Positions 47,546 through 57,776 of a stretch of 64,000 nucleotides of DNA are shown in pieces. The DNA comes from Acidobacteriaceae bacterium (GTDB lineage Bacteria > Acidobacteriota > Terriglobia > Bryobacterales > Bryobacteraceae). Each line of letters starts with the position of its first letter. The stretch's first letter is position 1. The stretch spans positions 21,722-85,721 of the forward strand of contig JADCJL010000173.1 of NCBI GenBank assembly GCA_020247055.1, read 5' to 3'. Both the position numbers and the translations under genes were made by a program. The notes beneath the pieces were generated by a model. The model saw nothing but the letters and a program-made list of their open reading frames with translations, was not told where the DNA came from and ran no database searches.

Positions 47546-49009
47546 CTACTTCACGAAGGTCGCAAAGCGGTTGGCGTAGTCGAGCACGAGACCGGGGAAG
47601 ACACCCAGCGTGAGGATGCCCGCGGCGCTCACCCAGAGGGTGAGTTGGATGCCGCCGGGGACGGGTTCGGGGTGATCGGTGGTCTTGGGCTCGTGCATAT
47701 ACATGGCGGCCAGCAGCCGGAGATAGTAGTAGGCCGCGATGGCGGAGTTGAGCAGACCCAGGGCGCTGAGCCAGTACAGGTGGTTATCGATGGCCGCTTT
47801 GAAGATGTAAAACTTGCCGAAGAAGCCGGCCGTCAGCGGCACGCCGGTGAGGCTGAGCAGGCAGACCGTAAGGAGAGCCGCGAGGACGGGTTGGCGGGCG
47901 GCGAGGCCGCGGAGATCGTCGATGGTGACGTGCGTCTCGTTGCGGCCCGCCAGATGGGTGATGGCAGCGAAGGCGCCGTAGTTCATCAGGGCGTAGGCGG
48001 CGAGATAGAACATGGCCGCGGCGGTGCCGACGTTGGAGTTCGTCGTGACAGCGACGAGCACATAGCCGGCGTGCGCAATCGAAGAGTAGGCCAGCATGCG
48101 CTTCACGTTCGATTGCCACAGGGCGGAGAAATTGCCGATGAACATGGTGCCGAGGGCGAGGATCCAGAGCACGGGTTCGTAGCGGGAAGAGAGCGAATCA
48201 AACGAGGTCTGGAAGATGCGGAGGAAGACGGCGAAGGCGGCGGCCTTGGGGCCGGCCGAGAGAAAGCCGCTGACCGGGGCGGGAGCGCCCTGGTAGACGT
48301 CCGGCGCCCAAACCTGGAAGGGAGCGGCGGAGACCTTGAAGGCCAAACCGATGAGCATGAGCGCGGCGGCGGCGACCACCATGGACGGCGCCGAGGTACC
48401 GGCGGCCAGCGCGGCGCGGATGGCCGTCAGATTGGTAACGCCCGTGACGCCGTAGATCCAGGAGATGCCGTAAAGCAAAAACGCCGTGGCGAAGGAGCCG
48501 AGCAGGAAGTACTTCAGCGCCGATTCGCTGCCCCGCTTGTCGTCGCGCAGGAACCCGGCGAGCACGTAGCTCGAAATCGAGGCGATTTCGAGGCCGAGAA
48601 ACACCATGATCAGCTCGTTCGACGCCGCCATGATGCCCTGGCCGGCGAGCGAGAACAGAACGAGGAGGTAAAACTCGCCCGTGTTGGCTTTTTCGCGACT
48701 GAGATAGGAGGTCGAACAAAGCAGGGTGAACAGGCCAACCAGAAGCGTGACCATCCGGAAGAAGGCCGCAAAGCCATCGGAGACGATCATGCCGTTAAAC
48801 GAGGCACCCGGGTTGGCCAAGGCTACAGGCACGGCGAACATGGCGCCGACAACTATAGCAGCGGCCAGGTAGCCCAGCTTGGATTTGTCTTTATGGTCTC
48901 CGGTGAGGGCTTCGAGCACCAGCAGCAAAACGCCGCCGATGGTCAGAATCAGCTCCGGCAGGAACCGGAGATAGTCCGTCGCGGTGGGATAGAAGGCTGC
49001 GGGGTTCAT
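47546..49009 (-). CDS. nuoN: NADH-quinone oxidoreductase subunit N
   Basis: This 487-residue polytopic antiporter-like subunit of Complex I has about 14 membrane segments. Conserved pieces include VFLGLEIASISSYVLAGFLR (Glu of the first helix group), a central Lys in LMLIGLAFKVSAAPFQVWAP, and QSNVKRMLAYSSIAHAGY. It pumps protons in the membrane arm. It ends the operon and overlaps nuoM by 4 nt. Confidence 0.96.
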   Translation of the reverse strand: MNPAAFYPTATDYLRFLPELILTIGGVLLLVLEALTGDHKDKSKLGYLAAAIVVGAMFAVPVALANPGASFNGMIVSDGFAAFFRMVTLLVGLFTLLCSTSYLSREKANTGEFYLLVLFSLAGQGIMAASNELIMVFLGLEIASISSYVLAGFLRDDKRGSESALKYFLLGSFATAFLLYGISWIYGVTGVTNLTAIRAALAAGTSAPSMVVAAAALMLIGLAFKVSAAPFQVWAPDVYQGAPAPVSGFLSAGPKAAAFAVFLRIFQTSFDSLSSRYEPVLWILALGTMFIGNFSALWQSNVKRMLAYSSIAHAGYVLVAVTTNSNVGTAAAMFYLAAYALMNYGAFAAITHLAGRNETHVTIDDLRGLAARQPVLAALLTVCLLSLTGVPLTAGFFGKFYIFKAAIDNHLYWLSALGLLNSAIAAYYYLRLLAAMYMHEPKTTDHPEPVPGGIQLTLWVSAAGILTLGVFPGLVLDYANRFATFVK

Positions 49010-50484
49010 TTTGCCACCTGCAGGGCGATTTTGGAAGTGGGTCGTTCGAGAAGCACTTTATTCGAGGCGCTGATGCCGGGCAGCCAGGTCTGGGTGAAGA
49101 TGCCCATCCAGAGCATGAGGAGCAGCAGCGGGGTCACCGCCAGCCACTCGGAGGGGCGGAGGTCCGCCATTTCGCCGCGCGACTCGCCCAAAAACGTTCG
49201 CTGGTAGAACCAGAGCATGTAGCAGGCCGAGAGCACCACACCGAGCGCGGCGAAGGCGGCCCACCAGATGTTGGCTTGCGCGGCGCCCTGCAGAATCAGA
49301 AACTCACCGACGAAGTTGTTGAGCAGGGGCAGGCCGATGGAGGCGAGCGTCGCGACCAGGAACACGGTGGCGAAGTGCGGCGCCGGGGTGGCGAGGCCGC
49401 CGAAGTCGGCGATGGCGAGCGACTGCTTGCGGTCCTGCAGGTAGCCGATCAGGACGAAGAGTGCGCCGGTGGAGATGGCGTGGCAGAGCATCTGGTAAAC
49501 GGCGCCGTCGAGACCGAACTGGTTGCCCGAGAACAGGCCGAGGACGACGAAGCCGAGGTGGCTGATAGAGGAGTAGGCCACCAGACGCTTCATGTTCGGC
49601 TGCACGAGCGCGACGAGGGCACCGTAAACAATGCCGACGATGGCGAGCGTGACAATCCACGGGGCGCAATCGTGCGAGGCGCGGGGGAACAGGTTCAGAT
49701 TGAAGCGGAGAAGGCTGTAGGTGCCCATCTTCGACAGCACCGCGGCCATGAGGAGCGTGGCGGCAGTGGGGGCTTCGGCGTAGGCGTCCGGCAGCCAGGT
49801 GTGGAGCGGGAAGATGGGGACTTTCACCGCGAAGGCCAGGAAGAAGGCGAGGAAGAGAGCAAGTTCCTCCGGCTGGGTAAAGGCGACCTTACCGGCCTCC
49901 ATTTGCAGCAGGATGGCCGGAAGGTCGAACGTGCCGGCCTTGGTGTAGATGTAGAGAATGGCCACCAGCATCAGCATCGAGCCAGCCATCGTATAGACGA
50001 AAAACTTCGTGGCGGCGTAGATGCGGCGCTCGCCGCCCCAGATCCCGATCAGGAAGTACATCGGGACGAGGACGACCTCCCAGAAGACGTAGTAGAGAAA
50101 CAGGTCGAGAGAGCAGAAAACCCCGATCAGGCCGAACTCGAGCAGCAGCAGATAGGCGTAGAACTCTTTCTGCCGGTGGAGGATGGTCCGCCCGGAAATG
50201 AAGGCCGCCAGGGGAATGAGGAACGTCGACAGGATGACGAGCCAGAGGCTCGCACCGTCCACGCCAATGTGGAAGCGGATGGCGGGGGTATCGATCCAGG
50301 CCGTGTCGGTAACCCAGGTCATGGCGCCGGGCTGCTGCAGGGTGGTGCCGATCAGGAGCAGGGAGACCGCGAAGATCAGCAGCGAGAAGCCGAGAACGAA
50401 GCGCCGGGTGACCGCGGCGGGCAGGATCAGCGCGAGAGCGAAGCCGACGAGCGGCAGCAGGAGGAGAATCGCGAGGAGGTTCAC
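49006..50484 (-). CDS. nuoM: NADH-quinone oxidoreductase subunit M
   Basis: This 492-residue antiporter-like Complex I subunit has the pattern YVFWEVVLVPMYFLIGIWGG, FLAFAVKVPIFPLHTWLPDA (key Lys) and QPNMKRLVAYSSISHLGFV. Its 14 hydrophobic segments match the family length. It overlaps both nuoL and nuoN by 4 nt, which keeps the three pump subunits tightly coupled. Confidence 0.97.
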   Translation of the reverse strand: MNLLAILLLLPLVGFALALILPAAVTRRFVLGFSLLIFAVSLLLIGTTLQQPGAMTWVTDTAWIDTPAIRFHIGVDGASLWLVILSTFLIPLAAFISGRTILHRQKEFYAYLLLLEFGLIGVFCSLDLFLYYVFWEVVLVPMYFLIGIWGGERRIYAATKFFVYTMAGSMLMLVAILYIYTKAGTFDLPAILLQMEAGKVAFTQPEELALFLAFFLAFAVKVPIFPLHTWLPDAYAEAPTAATLLMAAVLSKMGTYSLLRFNLNLFPRASHDCAPWIVTLAIVGIVYGALVALVQPNMKRLVAYSSISHLGFVVLGLFSGNQFGLDGAVYQMLCHAISTGALFVLIGYLQDRKQSLAIADFGGLATPAPHFATVFLVATLASIGLPLLNNFVGEFLILQGAAQANIWWAAFAALGVVLSACYMLWFYQRTFLGESRGEMADLRPSEWLAVTPLLLLMLWMGIFTQTWLPGISASNKVLLERPTSKIALQVAK

Positions 50485-52337
50485 CGGCCACCTCCTAACA
50501 GCGAAAACGCAGAGAAGATGAAGACGGCTCCGAGGACGACCCAGGCGGCGTAGTTGCGCACCACCCCACTTTGCAGCATCCGGAAGAGATGGCCAAGGCT
50601 GAGGGCGCCGGTGGTGGCGCCGTGCACCATGCCGTCATCGATCACGTTCTGGTCGATCAATCGCCACAGGACGTTGCGCGAGGTCCGTTCGAGCGGGTGG
50701 ACCACGGCAGCATCGTAAAGCTCGTCGACAAAGTACTTGTTGTAGACCAGCCGGTAGAGACCCGCGAAGGAGTCGGCGCAGCGGTCGGCGAGGCCGGGGC
50801 TGGCGACGTAGAACAGATAGCTGAGGGCGATGCCGGCAAGGCCGGCGGCCGACCCGATGATCTCGAGGGTCAAATCGTGGCCGTGCTCGTGCGCGGGCAG
50901 CACGCCTTCGAGAAAGTGCGGCACGCTAAAGAGGAATCCGCCGGCGACCGAAAGCACCGCCAGCACCGCTAAAGGAACCCACATGGCGGCCGGGGATTCG
51001 TGCGGATGGGCGTGGCCCTTGTACGCACCGAAGAACGTCAGCCAGATGGTGCGGAAGACGTAGAAGGCCGTCATCATCGCCGTGAGCACGGCGACCCAGA
51101 ACATCCAGGGCGCGTGCCCATGGGCGGCGCTGAGGATGGCTTCCTTCGAATACCAGCCGGAGAAGAACGGGAACCCGGCGATGGCGAGCGCGCCTGTGAG
51201 CAGGGTGAAGAACGTGATGGGGAGTTTGCCGCGCAGGCCGCCCATCTGGCGCATGTCCTGCTCGCCTTCGAGGGCGTGAATCACCGAACCCGAACCGAGG
51301 AACAGCAGGGCCTTGAAGAAGGCGTGCGTGACGACGTGGAAGATGGCGGCGGCGTAGGCGCCGGAGCCGACGGCGAGGAACATGAAGCCGAGCTGGGAGA
51401 CGGTGGAGTAGGCGTACACCTTCTTAATGTCGTTCTGCACGAGGCCGATGGTGGCGGCGAAGAACGCGGTGGCGAGACCGATGTAGGCGATGGTGTCCTG
51501 GGCAATCGGCGCTTTTTCGAACAGGGCCGAGGCGCGGCAGCAGAGATAGACACCGGCGGTGACCATGGTGGCGGCGTGGATGAGCGCCGAGACGGGGGTG
51601 GGGCCCTCCATGGCGTCCGGCAGCCAGGTGTAGAGCGGAATCTGCGCGCTCTTGCCGGCGGCGCCGAGCAGCAGCAGCAGGCAGATCGCCGTGAGGATAC
51701 CGGCGGAGAGTTCGACGGGCATCGCCTTCACTTTGCCGGCGATGGCGGCGAAGTCGAGCGTGCCGAAGGTGTGGATCAGCAGCAGCATGGCGAGCAGGAC
51801 GCCGAAATCGCCGATGCGATTGACGATGAACGCTTTTTTGCCGGCATCGGACGCCGATTTCTTCAGGAAGTAGAAGCCGATGAGCAGATAGCTGCAGAGC
51901 CCGACCCCTTCCCAGCCGACGAACAGCAGCAGGAAGTTGCCGGAGAGCACCAGCACCAGCATGAAGAACATGAACAGGTTCAGATAGGTGAAGAACCGGT
52001 AGAAGCCGCCTTCGTGCGCCATGTAGCTGGTGGCGTAGATGTGGATGAGCGTGCCGATGCCGGTGACGACGAGCAGCATGACGGCGCTCAGGCGGTCGAC
52101 GACGAGATCGACGCTCAGCGAGAAGTTACCGCTCGAAATCCAGGTGAAGTAGCTTTCGCGGATCTCGGCGCCGGGCGCGGGCATCGCGGTCAGCAGAATG
52201 TTGGCCACCCAGAGAAACGAGAGAAGCACGCTGCCCACGGCAATCGCCGACTGGAGGCCCCGGCTGGTCCGGCGGCCGGTGAGGCCGTTCAGCGCGGCGC
52301 CGAGCAGGGGAAATATGGGAATGAGCCAAAGTTGCAT
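50481..52337 (-). CDS. nuoL: NADH-quinone oxidoreductase subunit L
   Basis: This 618-residue distal antiporter-like Complex I subunit contains LLLFVGWEGVGLCSYLLIGF, GKSAQIPLYTWLPDAMEGPT, HAATMVTAGVYL and QNDIKKVYAYSTVSQLGFM, all canonical. The C-terminal part past residue 500 (lateral helix and final segment) is present, so the subunit is full length. It starts 6 bases after nuoK. Confidence 0.97.
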   Translation of the reverse strand: MQLWLIPIFPLLGAALNGLTGRRTSRGLQSAIAVGSVLLSFLWVANILLTAMPAPGAEIRESYFTWISSGNFSLSVDLVVDRLSAVMLLVVTGIGTLIHIYATSYMAHEGGFYRFFTYLNLFMFFMLVLVLSGNFLLLFVGWEGVGLCSYLLIGFYFLKKSASDAGKKAFIVNRIGDFGVLLAMLLLIHTFGTLDFAAIAGKVKAMPVELSAGILTAICLLLLLGAAGKSAQIPLYTWLPDAMEGPTPVSALIHAATMVTAGVYLCCRASALFEKAPIAQDTIAYIGLATAFFAATIGLVQNDIKKVYAYSTVSQLGFMFLAVGSGAYAAAIFHVVTHAFFKALLFLGSGSVIHALEGEQDMRQMGGLRGKLPITFFTLLTGALAIAGFPFFSGWYSKEAILSAAHGHAPWMFWVAVLTAMMTAFYVFRTIWLTFFGAYKGHAHPHESPAAMWVPLAVLAVLSVAGGFLFSVPHFLEGVLPAHEHGHDLTLEIIGSAAGLAGIALSYLFYVASPGLADRCADSFAGLYRLVYNKYFVDELYDAAVVHPLERTSRNVLWRLIDQNVIDDGMVHGATTGALSLGHLFRMLQSGVVRNYAAWVVLGAVFIFSAFSLLGGGR

Positions 52338-52343
52338 TGGGTT

Positions 52344-52682
52344 CTAGTTTTTGAGCGTGTCGATCTCGTCGATCTGGAGCGTGTTCCGGTTGCGGAAGAT
52401 GGTGAGGATGATGGCGAGGCCAACGGCGGCTTCGGCGGCGGCTACCACCATGACGAAGAAGCTGTAGATCTGGCCGTCGACCTTACCGAACTGATAGGAG
52501 AAGGTGACGAAGCTGAGGTTGACGGCATTGAGCATCAGCTCGATGCACATGTAGATCGTGATGATGTTCTTGCGGAACAGGAAGCCGCAGGCGCCGATGG
52601 CAAACAGGATGGCGCTGAGGATGAGGTAGGCGTTGAGCGGGACGGTGGCCGTGAAGAACTCCGGCGGCAGCAGGTGCGTCAT
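52344..52682 (-). CDS. nuoK: NADH-quinone oxidoreductase subunit K
   Basis: This 112-residue membrane subunit has three hydrophobic segments and the conserved Glu in [20 protein letters not shown], plus [20 protein letters not shown] with the second Glu. Both acids lie on the proton path. Its start overlaps the nuoJ stop by 1 nt. Confidence 0.96.
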   Translation of the reverse strand: MTHLLPPEFFTATVPLNAYLILSAILFAIGACGFLFRKNIITIYMCIELMLNAVNLSFVTFSYQFGKVDGQIYSFFVMVVAAAEAAVGLAIILTIFRNRNTLQIDEIDTLKN

Positions 52683-53182
52683 TAGTCGATCTCCTTGCGG
52701 GCCAGGACGACGGCGCCGGCGATGGCAATCAGAATCAGAATGGAGGTGACTTCAAACGGCAGCAAATAGCGGGTGAACAGCTCCCAGCCGACCTCCCGCG
52801 GACCGCCGCCCGAAAAGGCCCCGAACTTGACGGCTTTGGCGTTGGCCATCGACTGCGTGATGACCATGCTGGCAAAGACCAGCAGAATAGCCGTGAGCGG
52901 CAGGCCGAGAAACTGGGCGAGGCCCCCTTTGCGACTCTCCCGCTCCGCGCCCGCGTTCAACAGCATGATGACGAAGACGAACAACACCATGATGGCGCCC
53001 GAGTAGACGACGAGTTGCGCGGCGGCGATGAACTCGGCGCCCAGCAGCAGGAAGAGCACGGCAAGGGCGACCATGACCGAAACCAGCGAGAGTGCGCTCG
53101 AGATGGGATGCTTCTGCAGGACGAGGCTGACGGCGCCCACGATGGCGACGAGAGCGAAGAAGGTGAAGAGAATGACGTCCAT
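52682..53182 (-). CDS. nuoJ: NADH-quinone oxidoreductase subunit J
   Basis: This 166-residue membrane subunit has about five hydrophobic segments. Conserved elements include [20 protein letters not shown] and [23 protein letters not shown] 53182 is chosen because homology begins at [12 protein letters not shown]; 32 upstream codons are not conserved. Only 16 bases separate it from nuoH, where nuoI would normally sit. Confidence 0.95.
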   Translation of the reverse strand: MDVILFTFFALVAIVGAVSLVLQKHPISSALSLVSVMVALAVLFLLLGAEFIAAAQLVVYSGAIMVLFVFVIMLLNAGAERESRKGGLAQFLGLPLTAILLVFASMVITQSMANAKAVKFGAFSGGGPREVGWELFTRYLLPFEVTSILILIAIAGAVVLARKEID

Positions 53183-53198
53183 GTAAGTTCGAGTGGGG

Positions 53199-54386
53199 TT
53201 AGTTCGATTTGGCCGCGACGACGAAGGCGGTGAGCAGGAGGTTAAGCAGCGCGGCCGGGAACAGCACCAGCCAGGCAAAGCGCATCAGTTGGTCGTAGCG
53301 GAAGCGGGGGACCGTGCCGCGAACCCAGATGAAGACGAAGATCAGAAAGCCGGCCTTTGAGGCGAACCAGAACAGCGGCTGGGCGAGATCCTTGACCACC
53401 GGCACCTGGAAGACAAGTCCGAGGCCGGCGATGACGAGGCCGATGACGCCCATCGAGAGCCGATCGGAGGGGCGGGCCGGGTTGAGCGCGTGGTAGAACA
53501 GCACGCCGGCGAAGAACAGGCAGAGAAGGGTCGGGATGAACTGCCCGCCGAGTTCGTTCGGGATGATCGGGTGCCAGCCACCGAGGAAGAGCGTGGTGGC
53601 CACCGAACAGGCCGTGATGATGTTGGCGTACTCGGCCATGAAGAACGCCGCGAACTTCATGGAGCTGTACTCGGTGTTGTAGCCGGAGACCAGTTCGTTT
53701 TCCGCTTCGGGCAGGTCGAAGGGGATGCGGTTGGTTTCAGCGAAGGCGCAGATGAGATAGATCAGGAAGCTGAAGATCTGCAGGCCGCCGATGGCGTTCC
53801 AATTGGGGATGATGCCGAAGAAGTGGCCGGCCTGGCCGTTGACGATCTCGCGCAGATTCAACGAATTGACGATCAGCAAGGGAGAAGCAATGGCGAGCGC
53901 CATGGGCAGCTCATAGGACACCATCTGCGCCGAACTGCGCAGACCGCCCAGGAGCGAGTACTTGTTGTTCGAACTCCAGCCGGCCAGCGCGATGCCGTAG
54001 ACGCCCATGCCGGTCAGACCAAGAATGAGCAGCAGGCCGATGGAGATATCCGCCTGGCCCATGTTCGTCTTGACGCCGAACAGTTCAATGACGGGGCCGA
54101 CCGGGAGGACGGAGATCGCCGTTACGGCGAACATGAGCGCGAGCCACGGGGCGAGCCAGTAGTAGAAATGATTGACGTAGCTCGGAATGAAGTCTTCTTT
54201 GGTGAGCAGCTTGATGGCGTCGGCGATGGGCTGCAACAGGCCGTGCGGGCCGACGCGGGACGGACCCATGCGGAGCTGCACGTGGGCGAGGACCTTGCGT
54301 TCGATCCAGACGAGATAGGCGAGGGTCCCGAGTAACACGGGGGCGGCGATAGCCGTCTTGAGAATCGACAGAAGGATGAAGTCCAT
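53199..54386 (-). CDS. nuoH: NADH-quinone oxidoreductase subunit H
   Basis: This 395-residue membrane subunit forms much of the quinone chamber. Family markers are RKVLAHVQLRMGPSRVGPHG, LQPIADAIKLLTKEDFIP, RIPFDLPEAENELVSGYNTE and FIWVRGTVPRFRYDQLM. Its ATG overlaps the nuoG stop by 1 nt. It is followed directly by nuoJ, with no room for nuoI. Confidence 0.97.
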   Translation of the reverse strand: MDFILLSILKTAIAAPVLLGTLAYLVWIERKVLAHVQLRMGPSRVGPHGLLQPIADAIKLLTKEDFIPSYVNHFYYWLAPWLALMFAVTAISVLPVGPVIELFGVKTNMGQADISIGLLLILGLTGMGVYGIALAGWSSNNKYSLLGGLRSSAQMVSYELPMALAIASPLLIVNSLNLREIVNGQAGHFFGIIPNWNAIGGLQIFSFLIYLICAFAETNRIPFDLPEAENELVSGYNTEYSSMKFAAFFMAEYANIITACSVATTLFLGGWHPIIPNELGGQFIPTLLCLFFAGVLFYHALNPARPSDRLSMGVIGLVIAGLGLVFQVPVVKDLAQPLFWFASKAGFLIFVFIWVRGTVPRFRYDQLMRFAWLVLFPAALLNLLLTAFVVAAKSN

Positions 54387-56461
54387 TAGCGGTAGAGGGC
54401 TCCGGGTTTCTCGAGCACTTCGTTAAGGATTTTGGAGTAGCGGGTGAGCGAGCCGGTGGTAAACAGGGTATCGCGGGCGCTGGCGATGAGGCCAGGCACC
54501 AGACTGGCCGGGACGCCGCCGTTGACCGGATGGGTCTGCGCGGCGCCGCCGGTAAGAATGACGGGCATCGGCAACTGGTTGTAGCCGGGGACCGAGGCCG
54601 CGATCTCGTGAAAGACCGCGTCAGCATCCACTTTACCGAGGTTAACGCCCATGCCGCGGGCGAGCAGGCCGATGATGGCCAGGTCCGTCTTGGCGCCTAC
54701 CGTTTCGACGCCCTTCTTGAGGCGCTGCACCTGGCCGCACACGTTGGTGACCGTGCCATTTTTCTCATAGGCCGAGGCGGCCGGGAGGACGACGTCGGCG
54801 CGTTGGGCCGTTTCGGTGAGGAACAGATCCTGCACGACGACAAAGGCGCCCGAGGCGGCCAGCTTCCTACCGCCCTTGAGCGGGTTGGCGCCGACGACCC
54901 AGAGGGCCGCGAGCGAGGAATCGTCGAGCATCTGTTGCAGACTGCGGCCGGGGGCGGCGGCGTGGTAGCCGGGGGCGAGCCCGGGCAGCAGGCCCATGTC
55001 GAGCGCGCCGCGGGAGTTGGCGTAGTCGACCAGGGCGATGTATTTCACCGGGATGCCGAGCGATTCGCCGAAGGCGACCAGCTGGCGCACCTTGTCGCCC
55101 TGGATCGCGTCGCCGAAGACGATGACCAGCTCGGTCTCCTTGGCCAGCGCCTCGCGCAACTGTTCGACACCGGCAAGGGAGTCCGCTTCCGCGATGCGGA
55201 TGGACCGGCGGGCGATCTTGTCTTCGCGGACGGGGCCGGGGGTGACGGCGTAGACGGCCGCCTTGTGGTGGCGGAAGTTGGCGCGGATCTTGCCGGCGAG
55301 CAGCGGATGCTGCTGCGCGAGGTCGCTGGCGACGACCAGCACGGCTTTCGAGGTGTAGAGATCCTCGAGGGCGGCGAGTTGGCCGGTCTTGCCGCTCAGC
55401 GCGTCGATCAGCGTGACGACGTCGCCGGTGCGGTGGTGATCGATGCTGTGGGTGCCGAGCGCCGTGCGGGCGAACTTCTGCAGGAGATAGTTCTCTTCGT
55501 TCGTCGTACGCGTGGAGCCGATGACGCCGAACTCCGGCCCGGCGAGCGCCTTGAACTTTTCGGCCACCAGCTTGAGCGCGCGGCTCCAACTGGCCGGCTC
55601 GAGTTCGCCGGCTTCGTTGCGGACGAGCGGCGTCTGCAGCCGTTCCGGATGCTGCGTGAAGTCGAACGCATAGCGCCCCTTGACGCAGAGGAACTCGCCG
55701 TTAATACCGCTCTTGTCGCGGTTGTTGCCGCGGACAATCTCGTTGTTGCGGACGCCAAGGGTGGTCTTGCAGCCGTTCGAACAGTGCGTGCAGACCGTGC
55801 CAACGTGCTCCATCTCCCACGGGCGCGTCTTGTACCGGTAGATGCCGGAGGTGAGCGAACCCACCGGGCAGATGTCGATACAGCTGCCGCACTCGTCGCA
55901 TTCGAGGTGATCGCCGTGCGAGGGGATGATTTCCGCGTTGACGCCACGATACGAGATGCCGAGCGCGCCCACGCCCATGCCTTCGTTGCAGACGCGGACG
56001 CAGCGGTAGCAGAGAATGCAACGCGGCGCGTCGTAGAAGACCACCGGGCTCCACTGCTTTTCGGGCACATGCTGTTTGACCTCGGTGAAGCGGCTTTCGC
56101 CGACCCCGTACTTGAAGGTCATGTCCTGCAGTTCACACTCGCCGCCCTTGTCACAGACCGGGCAATCGAGCGGATGGTTCGACAGCAGAAACTCGAGCGT
56201 AGTCTTGCGGGCCTTGACGACCGGCTCCGATTCCGTACGGACCACCATGCCTTCGGCGACCGGCAGCGTGCAGCCGGCCATCAGCTTCGGCGCCTTCTCC
56301 ACCTCGACCAGACACATGCGGCAGGCCGCCTGCAGCGACATGCCTTCGTAGTAGCAGAAGGCCGGGATCTCGATGCCGTTCTGCCGGGCGACCTCGATGA
56401 GCAGGCTGCCGTTTTCGGCCTGCACCGGGATCCCGTTAATCGTAACGTTGACGAGTGCCAT
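54386..56461 (-). CDS. nuoG: NADH-quinone oxidoreductase subunit G
   Basis: This 691-residue Fe-S subunit carries a 2Fe-2S site (Cys36, 47, 50, 64), an N5-type site (His96, Cys100, 103, 109), and a 4Fe-4S site from Cys148, 151, 154 and 158 plus Cys188, 191, 194 and 198. A further set, Cys224, 227, 231 and 259, matches the N7 cluster kept by bacterial but not mitochondrial enzymes. A molybdopterin-oxidoreductase-like domain follows but is shorter than in E. coli. ATG 56461 is chosen because homology begins MALVNVTING; the longer frame is shadow. Confidence 0.96.
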   Translation of the reverse strand: MALVNVTINGIPVQAENGSLLIEVARQNGIEIPAFCYYEGMSLQAACRMCLVEVEKAPKLMAGCTLPVAEGMVVRTESEPVVKARKTTLEFLLSNHPLDCPVCDKGGECELQDMTFKYGVGESRFTEVKQHVPEKQWSPVVFYDAPRCILCYRCVRVCNEGMGVGALGISYRGVNAEIIPSHGDHLECDECGSCIDICPVGSLTSGIYRYKTRPWEMEHVGTVCTHCSNGCKTTLGVRNNEIVRGNNRDKSGINGEFLCVKGRYAFDFTQHPERLQTPLVRNEAGELEPASWSRALKLVAEKFKALAGPEFGVIGSTRTTNEENYLLQKFARTALGTHSIDHHRTGDVVTLIDALSGKTGQLAALEDLYTSKAVLVVASDLAQQHPLLAGKIRANFRHHKAAVYAVTPGPVREDKIARRSIRIAEADSLAGVEQLREALAKETELVIVFGDAIQGDKVRQLVAFGESLGIPVKYIALVDYANSRGALDMGLLPGLAPGYHAAAPGRSLQQMLDDSSLAALWVVGANPLKGGRKLAASGAFVVVQDLFLTETAQRADVVLPAASAYEKNGTVTNVCGQVQRLKKGVETVGAKTDLAIIGLLARGMGVNLGKVDADAVFHEIAASVPGYNQLPMPVILTGGAAQTHPVNGGVPASLVPGLIASARDTLFTTGSLTRYSKILNEVLEKPGALYR

Positions 56462-56468
56462 GGATCTC

Positions 56469-57776
56469 CTAAGCAATCGAGACGAGTTCGGGCGTGGCAA
56501 AGGGGTTTCTGGCCACGTACTCCTCGAATTCGTTCCTGTACTTCTTGACGATGGCGATGGTGGGCATGGCGGCGGCATCGCCGAGCGGGCAGAAGGTCCG
56601 GCCCATCATGTTCTGCGCCAGATCGCCGATCAGGTCGATGTCGCGGGTCTGGCCGTGGCCGTCCGAGACGCGCTGCAGCATCTTCTTGAGCCACGTCGTG
56701 CCCTCGCGGCACGGGATGCACCAGCCGCAGCTTTCGTGCTGATAGAACCGCATGATGCGCAGGGCCACCTTGACCATGTCCGTGGTCTCGTCCATCACCA
56801 TCAGACCGCCGGAGCCGAGCATGGAGCCGGCCTTGGCGATCGAGTCGTAGTCCATCGGGATGTCGCACTCTTCGGCCTTCAGCAGCGGGCTCGACGAGCC
56901 GCCGGGAATCACCGCTTTGAGCGCGCGGCCCTTCCAGACGCCGCCGCCGATTTCGTTGATGAACTTCATCATCGGGAAGCCGAGGGGCACTTCGTAGACG
57001 CCGGGCTTGTTGACGTGACCGGACATGCAGACCAGGCGCGTACCGCCGGACTTGGGGACGCCGAGATCGGCGTAGGCCTGCCCGCCCATGCGCAGAATAG
57101 CGGGCACCGAAGAGAACGTCTCGACGTTGTTGAGCAGCGTCGGCGACTGGAACGCTCCCGAGACGGCCGGAAACGGCGGACGGATCCGCGGCACGCCGCG
57201 CTTGCCTTCGAGCGACTCGAGCAGCGCCGACTCTTCACCGCACTCGTAGGCGCCCGCGCCGGTGTGGGTGTAGAGATCGAACGAAAAATCCGTTCCGCCG
57301 ATGTTCTTACCGAGGAAGCCGTGCTTATAGGCCTCGGCGATGGCCTTATCCATGATGTGGATGAGGTAGTTGTACTCGCCGCGGATATAGACCCAACCCT
57401 TTTTGGCGCCGACGGCGAGCGCGCCGAGCAGACAGCCCTCGATCAACTGGTGCGGATCGTGCTGAATCAGCAGCCGGTCTTTACAGGTACCGGGTTCGGA
57501 CTCATCGGCGTTGACGACAATGTACTTTGGCTTTTCCGAGGCGCGCGGCACGAAGCTCCACTTCATGCCCGTGGGGAAGCCTGCGCCGCCGCGGCCGCGC
57601 AGGTTCGAGGCTTTCACCTCGTTAATGATGTCGTCCGGCGTCATGGCGAGCGCTTTGCGCAGCGCCTGGTAGCCGTCGTTGGCGAGGTAGGTATCGATGG
57701 AGGCGGAGTTCTCGAGGCCAAAGCGGAACGAGATGATCTTGGTTTCGAGCGGACTCGGTTCGTTGAACAGCTTCAC
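56469..57776 (-). CDS. nuoF: NADH-quinone oxidoreductase subunit F
   Basis: This 435-residue NADH-binding subunit contains the NADH loop GRGGAGFPTG (61-70), FMN site GAGAYECGEE (173-182), and the N3 4Fe-4S site ESCGWCIPCREG near residue 350 with a further Cys in RTFCPLGDA. The start is GTG 57776, overlapping the nuoE stop as GTGA. Codons upstream in the open frame are not conserved. It receives electrons from NADH and passes them to NuoG. Confidence 0.96.
   Translation of the reverse strand: MKLFNEPSPLETKIISFRFGLENSASIDTYLANDGYQALRKALAMTPDDIINEVKASNLRGRGGAGFPTGMKWSFVPRASEKPKYIVVNADESEPGTCKDRLLIQHDPHQLIEGCLLGALAVGAKKGWVYIRGEYNYLIHIMDKAIAEAYKHGFLGKNIGGTDFSFDLYTHTGAGAYECGEESALLESLEGKRGVPRIRPPFPAVSGAFQSPTLLNNVETFSSVPAILRMGGQAYADLGVPKSGGTRLVCMSGHVNKPGVYEVPLGFPMMKFINEIGGGVWKGRALKAVIPGGSSSPLLKAEECDIPMDYDSIAKAGSMLGSGGLMVMDETTDMVKVALRIMRFYQHESCGWCIPCREGTTWLKKMLQRVSDGHGQTRDIDLIGDLAQNMMGRTFCPLGDAAAMPTIAIVKKYRNEFEEYVARNPFATPELVSIA

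Noticed and set aside
47645..49207. 520-residue plus-strand open frame, and similar long frames opposite nuoM, nuoL and nuoG
   Set aside because: All lie opposite well-conserved nuo genes and are Gly/Glu/Arg/Asp-rich shadows.
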